Shown here in pieces: positions 7,128 to 14,756 of a stretch of 19,813 nt of DNA. Position 1 is the first letter of the stretch, and every line of letters starts with the position of its first letter. The notes under the pieces are model-generated. The model was given only the letters and a program-made list of their open reading frames with translations. It was not told where the DNA came from and searched no databases. A program made the translations under genes and the position numbers. Source of the DNA: CAZTDU01 sp050248795 (lineage in GTDB: Bacteria; Pseudomonadota; Gammaproteobacteria; Burkholderiales; SG8-39); contig JBFWRS010000056.1 in the NCBI GenBank assembly GCA_050248795.1, positions 1 to 19,813 of the forward strand. The letters are read 5' to 3'.

Positions 7128-7713
7128 GCAATTCCGCGATACTCTGCGCAATCACGCGGTAGCCCTCGGCGTTGGGGTGAATCGGGTCGGACTTCAGCGC
7201 GCCGTCCTTCAGCACGCGGCCGATGACACCTCCCTCGTAGGGAATGCCGAACTCCTCGGCGATCTCGGCGTAGAACGCTGGCGGGCTCACGGTGAAGCCG
7301 GGCTCGGGCGTGCCGAGCAGCACCACCGCCACGCCGCGCGACTGCGCCAGCCGCACCATGGCGCGCAGGTTTTCCGCCGCCTTGTCCTTCGGCTGCCGGC
7401 GCAGGAAATCGTTGCCGCCATGACAGAGGATGAGCAGCGCGGGCGCATGAGCGTCGAGCGCGCCGGGTAGCCGCGCGAGGCCCGATGCACTCACTTCTCC
7501 GGGAACGCCTGCGCGCACTACCGTGCGCCCGATCAACTCGGCGAGCCGCGCCGGATAGCTTTCCTCCTCGCGCGCGCCGGTGCCGAAGGTCAGGCTGTCG
7601 CCGAACGCAAGGACGACGGCGTCGCCTGAAAGCCTGGGCAGGGATACCGACTTGCCGCAGGCTGACACTGCGAAAACGGCCAGTGCCGCGGCGATGATGG
7701 CGAAAACGCGCAT
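7105..7713 (-). CDS. SGNH/GDSL hydrolase lipoprotein (arylesterase / TesA-like)
   Basis: This is a 202-residue protein. Residues 1-19 form a lipoprotein signal peptide ending in the lipobox VSAC, so it is probably anchored to a membrane facing the periplasm. The catalytic blocks are all present: block I AFGDSLTFGTG (nucleophile Ser), block III HGGNDFLR (GND), and block V DPIHPNAEGY (Asp and His). This is the arrangement of TesA/arylesterase-type SGNH hydrolases that cleave acyl or aryl esters. The true substrate cannot be read from sequence. It is transcribed convergently to the arsenosugar operon (23-bp tail overlap) and divergently from tctB, so it appears to be a single-gene unit with its own promoter in 7714-7799. 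Confidence 0.88.
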   Translation of the reverse strand: MRVFAIIAAALAVFAVSACGKSVSLPRLSGDAVVLAFGDSLTFGTGAREEESYPARLAELIGRTVVRAGVPGEVSASGLARLPGALDAHAPALLILCHGGNDFLRRQPKDKAAENLRAMVRLAQSRGVAVVLLGTPEPGFTVSPPAFYAEIAEEFGIPYEGGVIGRVLKDGALKSDPIHPNAEGYRVIAQSIAELLRKAGAV

Positions 7714-7717
7714 GCTA

Positions 7718-7736
7718 AACTGTACTTGAACTGTAC
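7718..7736. promoter_or_regulatory. Tandem AACTGTAC repeats, possible operator
   Basis: AACTGTAC occurs at 7718-7725 and again at 7729-7736. The 11-bp period is one turn of DNA, so both copies face the same side of the helix. They lie in the 86-bp gap between the divergent lipoprotein gene (start 7713) and tctB (start 7800), which is where an operator for either gene would be expected. The first copy begins only 5 bp from the lipoprotein start codon. No regulator gene is adjacent. Confidence 0.3.
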
Positions 7737-7799
7737 CCCATCGAGGAACTGCGCCGGCGATCGTGGCGAGGCGCGGTGGCTGGCAACCAGGGAGGCGGC

Positions 7800-8270
7800 A
7801 TGAAGATCAAGGCGCCCAAGGATTTCTGGGCTGGGCTGATGTTCATTGCGTTCGGCGCGGCGTTCATGATCATCGCGCTCAAGGACTACCAGTTGGGTTC
7901 GGCGGTGCGCATGGGGCCCGGCTACTTCCCGACCATGCTCGGCGGCCTGCTGGTCGCGCTCGGGTCGCTGGTCGTGCTCACGTCGCTCGTGGTCAGCGGG
8001 CCCAAGGTGCCCAAGTTCCATTTCAGGCCGATGATCTTCGTGCTCGGCGGCTGCCTCGCGTTCGCCTACCTGCTGAAGCCCGCAGGCGTGATGCTGTCGG
8101 TCATCCTGCTGGTCATCATCAGTGCGCTCGGCGGCCACGAGTTCAAGTGGAAGGAAATCCTGTTGCTGGGCGCGTTTCTGGCGGTATTCGCGGTCGTCGT
8201 GTTCGTGAAGGGGCTGACGCTGCCCTTCCCGATCTGCCCCGAGTTCCTCGAAGACCACTGCCGGTTCTAG
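7800..8270 (+). CDS. tctB: Tripartite tricarboxylate transporter small membrane subunit TctB
   Basis: This is a 156-residue hydrophobic protein with four predicted membrane spans. The first region, FWAGLMFIAFGAAFMIIA, is followed by the family motif GSAVRMGPGYFPTMLGGLL; later spans are MIFVLGGCLAFAYLL, VMLSVILLVIISAL and LLLGAFLAVFAVVVFV. The layout and length fit TctB, the poorly conserved small subunit of TTT transporters. I chose ATG 7800 because GGGAGGCGG lies just upstream; an in-frame GTG at 7776 would add eight residues without a better site. It is followed 9 nt later by tctA, its expected partner in the membrane complex. Confidence 0.9.
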   Translation: MKIKAPKDFWAGLMFIAFGAAFMIIALKDYQLGSAVRMGPGYFPTMLGGLLVALGSLVVLTSLVVSGPKVPKFHFRPMIFVLGGCLAFAYLLKPAGVMLSVILLVIISALGGHEFKWKEILLLGAFLAVFAVVVFVKGLTLPFPICPEFLEDHCRF

Positions 8271-8279
8271 GGGGCGACG

Positions 8280-9791
8280 ATGGAAGGCATGTTCGGCAAC
8301 CTGCTGCTCGGCTTCACCGTTGCGGCGCAGCCATTCAACCTGATGATGTGCTTCCTGGGCGTCGTCCTCGGTACGCTGATCGGCGTGCTGCCGGGGGTGG
8401 GGCCGGTGGCGACGATCGCGATGCTGTTGCCGATCACGTTCAACCTCGATCCGATCGCCGCGCTGATCATGCTGGCGGGCATCTACTACGGCGCGCAGTA
8501 TGGCGGCTCCACAACGGCGATCCTGGTCAACCTGCCCGGGGAGTCCTCGTCGGTGGTTACTTGCCTGGACGGCTACCAGATGGCGCGCCGCGGACGTGCA
8601 GGGCCGGCGCTGGCGACCGCGGCGATCGGATCGTTCTTTGCCGGCAGCGTAGCGACGCTGGTCATCGCGATGTTCGCGCCGCCGCTGGCCGAGGTGGCGC
8701 TGAAGTTCGGCCCTGCCGAGTACTTCTCGCTGATGGTGCTGGGCCTGATTTCCGCCGTGGTGCTGGCGCACGGCTCGGTACTGAAGGCGGTCTGCATGAT
8801 CCTGCTGGGGCTGCTCCTCGGCATCATCGGCACCGACGTCAACTCGGGCGCGCTGCGCTACACCTTCGGCATTGCCGAACTGTCCGACGGCATCGGCTTC
8901 GTCACCGTGGCGATGGGCATGTTCGGCATCGCCGAGATCGTCAGCAACCTCGAGCAGAAGGAAAAGCGCGAGGTCTTCACCAGCAAGGTAGGCAGGCTGA
9001 TGCCGTCGAAGGAGGATTTCAAGCGCATGGCGCCCTCGATCCTGCGCGGCACCGTGCTCGGGTCGGCGCTCGGCATCCTGCCCGGCGGCGGTGCGCTGCT
9101 GTCGTCGTTCGCGTCCTATACGCTCGAAAAGAAGGTGTCGAAGCATTCTGCGGAGTTCGGCCAGGGCGCGATCGAGGGTGTCGCGGGCCCCGAATCCGCG
9201 AACAATGCGGGCGCCCAGACTTCCTTCATCCCGTTGCTGACGCTGGGGATCCCGGGCAACGTGGTGATGGCCCTGATGATAGGCGCGATGATGATCCAGG
9301 GCATCGCGCCGGGGCCGCAGGTGATGACCGAGAAGCCCCAGCTGTTCTGGGGAATGATCGCCTCGATGTGGATCGGCAACCTGATGCTGGTGGTGCTGAA
9401 CCTGCCGATGATCGGCTTGTGGATCAAGCTGCTGACGGTGCCTTACCGGCTCCTGTTTCCGTCGATCCTCGTTTTCATGGCGGTGGGGGTGTTCAGCCTG
9501 TCGAACAACCCCTGGGACGTGCTGATGATGTCGGTGTTCGGCATCCTCGGCTGGATCTGCGTGAAGCTCGAGTGCGAGCCCGCGCCGATGATCCTCGGTT
9601 TCATCCTCGGCCCGCTGATGGAAGAGAACCTGCGCCGGGCGATGCTGCTGTCGCGAGGTGACGCGATGGTGTTCATAGACCCGATCAACAAGCCGATCTC
9701 GTTTGGCTTCCTGGTCGCCTCCGCGATCCTGCTGCTGATCGTCTCGCTGCCGAACATCCGCAAGAAACGCGAGGAGGCGTTCGTCGAATGA
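8280..9791 (+). CDS. tctA: Tripartite tricarboxylate transporter large membrane subunit TctA
   Basis: This 503-residue integral membrane protein has the family hallmarks: GTLIGVLPGVGPVATIAMLLP near the N-terminus, then GIYYGAQYGGSTTAILVNLPGESSSVVTCLDGYQMA. The second half has the symmetric repeat ILPGGGALLSSFASY and GVAGPESANNAGAQTSFIPLLTLGIPGN. Several further hydrophobic spans run to the C-terminus. TctA is the main translocating subunit, using the ion gradient to move a carboxylate delivered by a periplasmic TctC protein. The ATG at 8280 follows GGGGGCGAC. Its stop overlaps the tctC start as ATGA, so the three genes form one operon in the order B-A-C. Confidence 0.96.
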   Translation: MEGMFGNLLLGFTVAAQPFNLMMCFLGVVLGTLIGVLPGVGPVATIAMLLPITFNLDPIAALIMLAGIYYGAQYGGSTTAILVNLPGESSSVVTCLDGYQMARRGRAGPALATAAIGSFFAGSVATLVIAMFAPPLAEVALKFGPAEYFSLMVLGLISAVVLAHGSVLKAVCMILLGLLLGIIGTDVNSGALRYTFGIAELSDGIGFVTVAMGMFGIAEIVSNLEQKEKREVFTSKVGRLMPSKEDFKRMAPSILRGTVLGSALGILPGGGALLSSFASYTLEKKVSKHSAEFGQGAIEGVAGPESANNAGAQTSFIPLLTLGIPGNVVMALMIGAMMIQGIAPGPQVMTEKPQLFWGMIASMWIGNLMLVVLNLPMIGLWIKLLTVPYRLLFPSILVFMAVGVFSLSNNPWDVLMMSVFGILGWICVKLECEPAPMILGFILGPLMEENLRRAMLLSRGDAMVFIDPINKPISFGFLVASAILLLIVSLPNIRKKREEAFVE

Positions 9792-10756
9792 GAGTCCTGA
9801 CCGCAGTCGCCACAGCGCTCCTCGTCGCCTGCGCGGGCGTTGCCCATGCGCAAGGCTGGCCTGCGAAGCGGGTGTCCATCGTCGTGCCCTACCCGCCGGG
9901 CGGCCCGGTGGACGTGTCGGCACGCCTGCTCGCGCCCAAGCTCCAGGCCGCGCTCGGACAACCGGTGATCGTCGAGAACAAGCCGGGTGCCGGCGGCAAT
10001 ATCGGCGCCGACTTCGTCGCCAGGAGCGTGCCCGACGGCCACGTGCTCGTCATGGGGGCGATCGCCACGCACGCGATCAACCCCTCGCTGCTGCCGAGCA
10101 TGCCCTATGACCCGATCGCCGACTTCCGGCACGTCGCGCTGGTGGTACAGGTGCCGAACGTGCTGGTCGTCAATCCGGAACTGAAGGCGTCGAGCGTCCG
10201 GGAACTCGTGGCGCTGGCGAAATCCAGGCCGGGCAAGCTCGACTTCGCGTCGGGTTCGACCGGTTCGACCGGACACCTGGCGGGCGAACTGTTCAAGACC
10301 ATGACCGGTACCTACATGGTGCACATCCCGTACAAGGGCGCGCCGGCGGCAGCCGCCGACGTGATCGGCGGGCGCGTGCACCTGATGTTCGACAACATGG
10401 CGAGCGCGCTGCCGCACGTGAAATCGGGCAAGCTGCGTGCGCTTGCGGTGACGACCATGGCGCGCTCGGATTTCATGCCGCAACTGCCGACGCTGGACGA
10501 GTCAGGCCTGAAGGGCTTCGACATGACCACCTGGTGGGGCGTGATGGCGCCCGGGAAGACGCCTGAGCCGGTGGTGCAGCGCCTGAATGCCGAGATTCAG
10601 AAGGCGATGGCGGCCCCGGACGTGAGTTCCCGGCTGCGCGCCATGGGCTCGGGTCCGCCGTCGGCGCGTACGCCGCAGGCCTTTACCGCCTTCGTCGAGC
10701 AGGAGCGCAAGCTTTACGCGAAGCTGGTGAAGATCTCGGGCGCCAAGCCCGACTGA
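9788..10756 (+). CDS. tctC: TctC/Bug-type periplasmic substrate-binding protein
   Basis: This is a 322-residue protein with a Sec signal peptide (about 22 residues, ending GVAHA before QGWP). The mature part starts with the Bug-family run WPAKRVSIVVPYPPGGPVDV, then PVIVENKPGAGGNIGADFVA, and later HIPYKGAPAAAADVIGGRVHLMFDN, all diagnostic. It should bind a small carboxylate in the periplasm and hand it to TctA-TctB. Ligand identity cannot be read from sequence; Bug proteins bind many acids and even non-carboxylates. It is linked to tctA by a 4-nt overlap. Downstream is a strong palindrome that may end transcription. Confidence 0.95.
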   Translation: MRVLTAVATALLVACAGVAHAQGWPAKRVSIVVPYPPGGPVDVSARLLAPKLQAALGQPVIVENKPGAGGNIGADFVARSVPDGHVLVMGAIATHAINPSLLPSMPYDPIADFRHVALVVQVPNVLVVNPELKASSVRELVALAKSRPGKLDFASGSTGSTGHLAGELFKTMTGTYMVHIPYKGAPAAAADVIGGRVHLMFDNMASALPHVKSGKLRALAVTTMARSDFMPQLPTLDESGLKGFDMTTWWGVMAPGKTPEPVVQRLNAEIQKAMAAPDVSSRLRAMGSGPPSARTPQAFTAFVEQERKLYAKLVKISGAKPD

Positions 10757-10777
10757 GCGCCTGGCGCGAGCCGCTGG

Positions 10778-10795
10778 CGGGCGGCCGGCCGCCCG
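10778..10795. terminator. Perfect 18-bp GC palindrome between convergent genes
   Basis: CGGGCGGCCGGCCGCCCG is self-complementary over all 18 bases, centred at 10786/10787. It sits in the 40-bp gap between the tctC stop (10756) and the stop of the convergent ridA-like gene (10797). That position suggests a bidirectional transcription stop. There is no T-tract on either side, so it is not a canonical intrinsic terminator; it may only be a barrier or protective 3' end structure. Confidence 0.45.
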
Positions 10796-10796
10796 G

Positions 10797-11183
10797 CTAG
10801 ATCACCGCGATCGTCTGCACTTCGATCAGGAAGGGCTCCTGCACCAGCCTGTCCACCATCAGCAAGGTGTTCGGCGGGTACTTGCCGTCCGGGAACATCT
10901 TCGGGAACTCGCGCAGGCGCCACTGCATGAACCTGGGTATGTCCTGCGAATGCACCAGGTAGGTGGTGAACTGCACCACGTTGCCCCAGCCGGCGCCGGC
11001 GGACTTGAGCGCGGTGCCTACCATCGAAAACACGCCGCTGCACTGCTCGTCGAAGGTTTCGCCCGGCGCCAGCATGCCCGCGATATAGAGCGTCTCGGCG
11101 GCATTCCTGACCCGCGTCATGTGGCAGTACTGCCCCAGGGGCTTGCCCAGCGCTTCCACGTTCTCGATCCTGATGTCGGCCAC
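10797..11183 (-). CDS. RidA/YjgF-family protein lacking the deaminase arginine
   Basis: This is a 128-residue protein with the Rid fold: AETLYIAGMLAPGETFDEQ, then FSMVGTALKSAGAGWGNVVQFTTYLV, then FPDGKYPPNTLLMVDRL and IEVQTIAVI. In archetypal RidA (2-iminobutanoate/2-iminopropanoate deaminase) the 'PAR(S/T)' segment carries the Arg that holds the substrate carboxylate; here the aligned residue is Asn105 (PPNT). It is therefore more likely from one of the other Rid subfamilies, with a different or unknown reaction. I chose GTG 11183 (preceded by GGAAGGA), which leaves 2 bp to the response-regulator stop; a CTG at 11189 or a longer form would overlap that gene. It is the last gene of the five-gene minus-strand operon. 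Confidence 0.85.
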   Translation of the reverse strand: MADIRIENVEALGKPLGQYCHMTRVRNAAETLYIAGMLAPGETFDEQCSGVFSMVGTALKSAGAGWGNVVQFTTYLVHSQDIPRFMQWRLREFPKMFPDGKYPPNTLLMVDRLVQEPFLIEVQTIAVI

Positions 11184-11185
11184 TT

Positions 11186-11620
11186 TCAGTCTTCCTTCCG
11201 TCTTGGGGTTCGGGGTTTCTTGCGTGCGGCGATCTGCGCCTTCACGGTGCTCACCAGCAGGTGCCGCTCGACAGGCTTCACCAGGTAGGCATTCGCACCC
11301 ACTGCCTTGCACAGGTCCATGGTGGTGTGGTCGGAGAGCACCGAAACGACGATCACCGGCGTCGACGTGTTCGGCGACGCGGCGCGCACCTGCTTCAGCA
11401 CCTCGACGCCGCCGATTCCCGGCATCATGAGGTCGAGCAGGATGGCGTCGTAAGCGTAGTTTCCCGCGAGCCTGAGCGCCTGTTCCGAGGTGCCGGCGAG
11501 CACCACTTCGACGCGCAGGTCCCGCGACAGGATCTTGGCGAGCAGCAGCCGCGTCGATTCCTCGTCGTCGACGATGAGGATGCGGTGGCGGACCGGCGCA
11601 TCGTGCGTCGCGGCGCTCAA
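11186..11620 (-). CDS. Single-domain (CheY-like) response regulator
   Basis: This 144-residue protein is a single receiver domain: HRILIVDDEESTR with the acidic pair Asp18/Asp19, AILLDLMMPG with the phospho-acceptor Asp63, VIVVSVLSD with Ser93, and AYLVKPVE with Lys115. No output domain follows; the tail is basic (ARKKPRTPRRKED). It presumably acts through protein contacts. The probable start is TTG 11620, 13 bp after the anti-sigma gene's stop and preceded by GGGAGCGAGG; an in-frame start at 11686 would lie inside the anti-sigma gene. No histidine kinase is nearby. Its place directly behind a sigma/anti-sigma pair suggests it could modulate that switch, but this is inference. It ends 2 bp before the RidA-like start. 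Confidence 0.88.
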   Translation of the reverse strand: MSAATHDAPVRHRILIVDDEESTRLLLAKILSRDLRVEVVLAGTSEQALRLAGNYAYDAILLDLMMPGIGGVEVLKQVRAASPNTSTPVIVVSVLSDHTTMDLCKAVGANAYLVKPVERHLLVSTVKAQIAARKKPRTPRRKED

Positions 11621-11633
11621 GGCCTCGCTCCCG

Positions 11634-12383
11634 CTACCAGTGCCTGACGCATGGGCCCGAGAATAGCACCGGCCCGGTGGGCGCACCGGTCGGGGATCCG
11701 CCCCTGGGCTCCAGGCTCACCGCGAGCGCCGGCACGTCGCCCAGCGACTCGTCTGCCGGCGCATGCAGCGCGAGTTTCAGCTTGTCGTCGGCCGCGAGCA
11801 CGCCCAGCGACCTTGGGGCCTTGCCGCTGGGCAGCGCCCACAATTCCAGGCTGCCGTCATCGACATGAATCGACTTGTCCAGCGTCTTCACGAAGAGCTG
11901 CGTCGAATCGCGCGCGGCGGAGGCGAGCAGCACCGGCTTTTGCGTCTTCGCGTCGCTCAGCACGGCAATGTAGGCGGCGCCGAGCTGGCGAGATGGCGCT
12001 CGCACCAGCACTGGCGGGGGCGCGTCCGCCTGCCGCGGCGGCACTGCGATCGCGAGGACGAGCAGCGCAGCCGCCATGCCGCTGGCGGCGAGCCCGAGGC
12101 CGCGCCAGAAGGCGAGGCTGTCCCACAGGCTGCGCGCAGCAGGCGCCGCGTGCGCGCCGGTACGCGACGCCACTGCTTCCCAGACGCGCGCGGGCGCCGG
12201 ACGCTCGGGCACCGCGGCGCTCATCGGCAGGATGCGCGCATCCCATTCCGCCACCTTGCGGCGCAGCGTTGCGTCCTCGCGCATCCAGCGGGCAAAGCGC
12301 GCGCGCGCCGGGCCGCGCAGCGTGCCGAGCACGTACTCGGCGGCAAGGCGATCCTGCAGCATCGCATTCTGTTTCCAGTTCAT
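11634..12383 (-). CDS. RskA-type anti-sigma factor (membrane)
   Basis: This is a 249-residue protein. The N-terminal sigma-binding part reads LQDRLAAEYVLGTLRGPARARFARWM and LRRKVAEWDARILPMS, typical of the RskA/anti-sigma-K family. It has no HxxxCxxC zinc motif. A single membrane span (GLGLAASGMAAALLVLAIAV, about residues 95-114) separates it from a periplasmic C-terminal domain (AAYIAVLSDAKTQKPVLLA, and GSLELWALPSGKAPRSLGVL). It should hold the adjacent ECF sigma factor inactive until a periplasmic signal releases it. Its ATG overlaps the sigma stop as ATGA, the usual arrangement for a co-translated sigma/anti-sigma pair. Confidence 0.9.
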   Translation of the reverse strand: MNWKQNAMLQDRLAAEYVLGTLRGPARARFARWMREDATLRRKVAEWDARILPMSAAVPERPAPARVWEAVASRTGAHAAPAARSLWDSLAFWRGLGLAASGMAAALLVLAIAVPPRQADAPPPVLVRAPSRQLGAAYIAVLSDAKTQKPVLLASAARDSTQLFVKTLDKSIHVDDGSLELWALPSGKAPRSLGVLAADDKLKLALHAPADESLGDVPALAVSLEPRGGSPTGAPTGPVLFSGPCVRHW

Positions 12384-12937
12384 GCCGCGTCCAGGCAGGT
12401 CTTCAGGCGCGCAAGGCCGCGACGCACCCAGGTCTTGACGCTGCCCAGCGGCTGTTGCAGCCGGGCGGCGATCTCCGCGTGCGACAGGCCGTCGAAGAAC
12501 GCAAGCGCGATGGATTGGCGCTGCTTCGCCTCAAGCCCCTCGAGGCAGCGCCGTACCGCCGCGGCGTCCGCCGAGCGCTCCAGTTGCGCCAGTGGTCCCG
12601 GTTCATCGCTTTCCGTCGCCCCGGCGATGGCGTCGTCCACGTCGGCAAGTTCGAGTGCCGGCCGCCTGAGCCAGTCCAGGCAGCGGTTACGCACGATGCT
12701 CGTCATCCAGGTCATGGGTTGCGCCAGACCGGGCGCGTAGTCCCCAGCGCGGTGCCAGATGCTGACGTAGCAGTCCTGCAGCACCTCTTCCGCCCAGTCG
12801 TCTCTGCGCAATATACGGGCGGCGACGGCAAACAGTTTCGATGAGGTGGCGCGATACAGCCGCTCGAACGCGGCGTGGTCGCGCAGGGCGCAGGCCGAGA
12901 GCAGGGCGGCGAGCTCCTGCTGCGGGCCGGGACTCAT
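12380..12937 (-). CDS. ECF-type RNA polymerase sigma factor
   Basis: This is a 185-residue ECF sigma factor. Region 2 is FERLYRATSSKLFAVAARIL, then DDWAEEVLQDCYVSIWHRAGDY, then PMTWMTSIVRNRCLDWLRR. After an acidic linker, region 4 is LEGLEAKQRQSIALAFFDGLSHAEIAARL with the helix-turn-helix GSVKTWVRRGLARL. It resembles the SigK-like ECF group, which pairs with RskA anti-sigma factors, as here. I chose ATG 12937, which overlaps the stop of the upstream adenosyltransferase gene by 4 nt; longer forms would run into that gene. Its regulon cannot be read from this window. Sigma factors of this kind usually answer envelope or oxidative stress. Confidence 0.92.
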   Translation of the reverse strand: MSPGPQQELAALLSACALRDHAAFERLYRATSSKLFAVAARILRRDDWAEEVLQDCYVSIWHRAGDYAPGLAQPMTWMTSIVRNRCLDWLRRPALELADVDDAIAGATESDEPGPLAQLERSADAAAVRRCLEGLEAKQRQSIALAFFDGLSHAEIAARLQQPLGSVKTWVRRGLARLKTCLDAA

Positions 12938-13500
12938 GCGGCGTTCGGCGGGTCCGAGCGATCGTGGCGCCAGAGCACGTCGCCGCCGCCTGCCTGGCGG
13001 TTGATCGCGCGCCCGAGCACGAACAGCAGGTCGGAGAGGCGGTTCAGGTACTTCAGCCCCAGCGGGCCGAGGTCCTCGTGGCGAGACAGCGCCACCAGCG
13101 AACGCTCGGCGCGCCGGCATACCGTGCGCGCCAGGTGCGCGAGCGCGCCGGCGCGCGTGCCGCCGGGCAGGATGAATTCCTTCAGCGGCTCGAGGCCGGC
13201 GTTGAACTCCTCGAGCAGGCCGTCCAGGCGCAGCACGTGCGCCTCGGTCAGCATGCGGTGCCCCGGTATGCAGGTCTCGCCGCCGAGGTCGAAAAGGTCG
13301 TGCTGGATCGCCACCAGCGCCTGGCGTATCGCCTGCGGAAGCTCTTCCGCCAGCAGCACGCCGAGGAGCGAGTTCAGTTCGTCGATGTCGCCCAGCGCGC
13401 GGATGCGCGGGCTTTCCTTCGGTACGCGCGCGCCGTCACCGAGGCCGGTTTCGCCGGCATCGCCGGTACGCGTCGCAATTTTCGATAACCGGTGACCCAT
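12934..13500 (-). CDS. PduO-type cob(I)alamin adenosyltransferase
   Basis: This is a 188-residue protein of the PduO/MMAB family, which transfers the adenosyl group of ATP to cob(I)alamin to make coenzyme B12. Diagnostic segments are ATRTGDAGETGLGDG (ATP-binding loop, residues 9-23), RIRALGDIDELNSLLG, DLFDLGGE, FILPGG, ARTVCRRAERSLV and LKYLNRLSDLLFVLGR. Length is normal. The ATG at 13500 follows a good -10 hexamer. Its stop overlaps the sigma factor start (ATGA), so B12 activation and the sigma/anti-sigma module are made from one message. The functional reason for that linkage is not clear from sequence. Confidence 0.95.
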   Translation of the reverse strand: MGHRLSKIATRTGDAGETGLGDGARVPKESPRIRALGDIDELNSLLGVLLAEELPQAIRQALVAIQHDLFDLGGETCIPGHRMLTEAHVLRLDGLLEEFNAGLEPLKEFILPGGTRAGALAHLARTVCRRAERSLVALSRHEDLGPLGLKYLNRLSDLLFVLGRAINRQAGGGDVLWRHDRSDPPNAA

Positions 13501-13511
13501 GGGGAGGCGGG

Positions 13512-13517
13512 ATTATA
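13512..13517 (-). promoter_or_regulatory. TATAAT -10 box for the adenosyltransferase-sigma operon
   Basis: On the minus strand the perfect hexamer TATAAT lies 11 bp upstream of the ATG at 13500. Seventeen bases further upstream is GGAAGT, a poor match to TTGACA. The site overlaps the tail of xseA and gives a very short leader. Only the -10 is convincing. Confidence 0.45.
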
Positions 13518-13532
13518 TGCCCCGACGCCGAT

Positions 13533-14729
13533 TCACTTCCTGCGCCTTACTTCGCTCTCGAACGATCCGCGCGCCAGCGTCGTCACCACTGTCTCGCCCT
13601 CGGCGAGCTGTGCGGCATCGAGCAGTACGTCGCCGCGGGAATTTCGCGTCAGGCTGTAGCCGCGTGCGAGAACCGCACCGGGGTCGAGGTTGGACAGGCC
13701 GGCGCGCAGCCGCGCCAGGTCGTGGCGCGCGGACTCGAGCGCATGTCGTGCCGCGGTAGCGACGCGGGCTGCGAGTTGCGCGACCAGTTGCGCCGAGCCG
13801 CGGAGCCTGTCGCGCGGGTGCACCAGCCGGCGTGCCAGAGCATCGGTGCGCTGCCAGCCGTACTCGATGACGCGTGCCGTGCCGCGGGAAAGCCGCAGTG
13901 CGAGCTCGGCCGCGCGCGCGACCAGCGCCTCGCGCGAGGGGCTGACGCGCTCCGCGGCCGCGGTCGGCGTTGGCGCGCGCTCGTCCGCGGCGAAATCGGC
14001 GATGGTGAAGTCGGTCTCGTGGCCGACCCCGACCACCACCGGGATCCCGCTCGCGCGGATCGCGCGCGCCACCGCCTCCTCGTTGAACTGCCACAGGTCC
14101 TCGATCGAACCGCCGCCGCGCACCAGCAGGATCACGTCCACCTCGGCCCTGCGGCTTGCGGCCTCGATCATCGCGGCGATCTTCGCCGCCGCGCCTTCGC
14201 CCTGCACCGGCGCCGGATACACGATCACCGGTATCGACGGGTTGCGCCGCGCAAGCGTGCTGAGCACGTCGCGCAGCGCGGCCGCGGCGAGCGAGGTCAC
14301 CACGCCGATGGCGCGGGGAAACTCCGGCAGCGGGCGCTTTGCGGCGGCATCGAACACGCCCTCCTGTTCGAGCCTGGACTTCAGCCTGAGAAAGCGCTCG
14401 TAGAGCGGGCCGAGTCCGGCCTCGCGCATGGTTTCCACGCTGAGCTGGAAGCGCCCCCTCGGTTCGTACATGGTGGCGAGCGCGCGTACCTGCACCCTGG
14501 CGCCATCGCGCGGCTGCCAGCCCAGGTGCGCGGCACGATTGCGCCACATGACGCAGTCCACCTGCGCCTGTTCGTCCTTGAGCGAGAAGTAGACATGGCC
14601 GGAGGCGGCCGGGCGCCAGCCCGAAATCTCCCCTGCCACCCACATCAGCGGGAAGCGCGACTCGATGGTGTCCCGCACGCTGCGCACCAGTGTCGAAACG
14701 CTCACCACCTGGCTGAGTTCCGGCTGCAC
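13533..14729 (-). CDS. xseA: Exodeoxyribonuclease VII large subunit
   Basis: From the preferred start this is a 398-residue protein. The N-terminal OB fold reads VVSVSTLVRSVRDTIE, then MWVAGEISGWRPAASGHVYF and LKDEQAQVDCVMWR. The catalytic domain has IGVVTSLAAAALRDVLSTLARR, VYPAPVQGEGAA, ILLVRGGGSIEDLWQFNEE and VVVGVGHETDFTIADFAAD. A long basic helical region and the C-terminal GYSLTRNSRG segment complete it. XseA with the small subunit XseB degrades single-stranded DNA; xseB is not in this window. I chose GTG 14729 (GGAG 7 nt upstream). The TTG at 14780 has no ribosome binding site and its TTGACA looks like a promoter -35 element instead. Confidence 0.95.
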   Translation of the reverse strand: MQPELSQVVSVSTLVRSVRDTIESRFPLMWVAGEISGWRPAASGHVYFSLKDEQAQVDCVMWRNRAAHLGWQPRDGARVQVRALATMYEPRGRFQLSVETMREAGLGPLYERFLRLKSRLEQEGVFDAAAKRPLPEFPRAIGVVTSLAAAALRDVLSTLARRNPSIPVIVYPAPVQGEGAAAKIAAMIEAASRRAEVDVILLVRGGGSIEDLWQFNEEAVARAIRASGIPVVVGVGHETDFTIADFAADERAPTPTAAAERVSPSREALVARAAELALRLSRGTARVIEYGWQRTDALARRLVHPRDRLRGSAQLVAQLAARVATAARHALESARHDLARLRAGLSNLDPGAVLARGYSLTRNSRGDVLLDAAQLAEGETVVTTLARGSFESEVRRRK

Positions 14730-14756
14730 GGTCAGGCTCCGTCGCGGGTTCGCATC

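Noticed and set aside
10252..10272. Tandem 9-bp repeat (GGTTCGACC) inside tctC.
   Set aside because: It encodes the GSTGSTG stretch within an intact Bug protein and is best explained as coding sequence.
13533..14729. XseA has VTSLAAAALRD where many homologues have VTSPTGAAIRD, suggesting a defective nuclease.
   Set aside because: From memory, betaproteobacterial XseA proteins commonly carry a SLxAAAL version, and all other motifs (RGGGSIEDLW, GHETDFTIADFAAD) are intact, so it looks like lineage variation.
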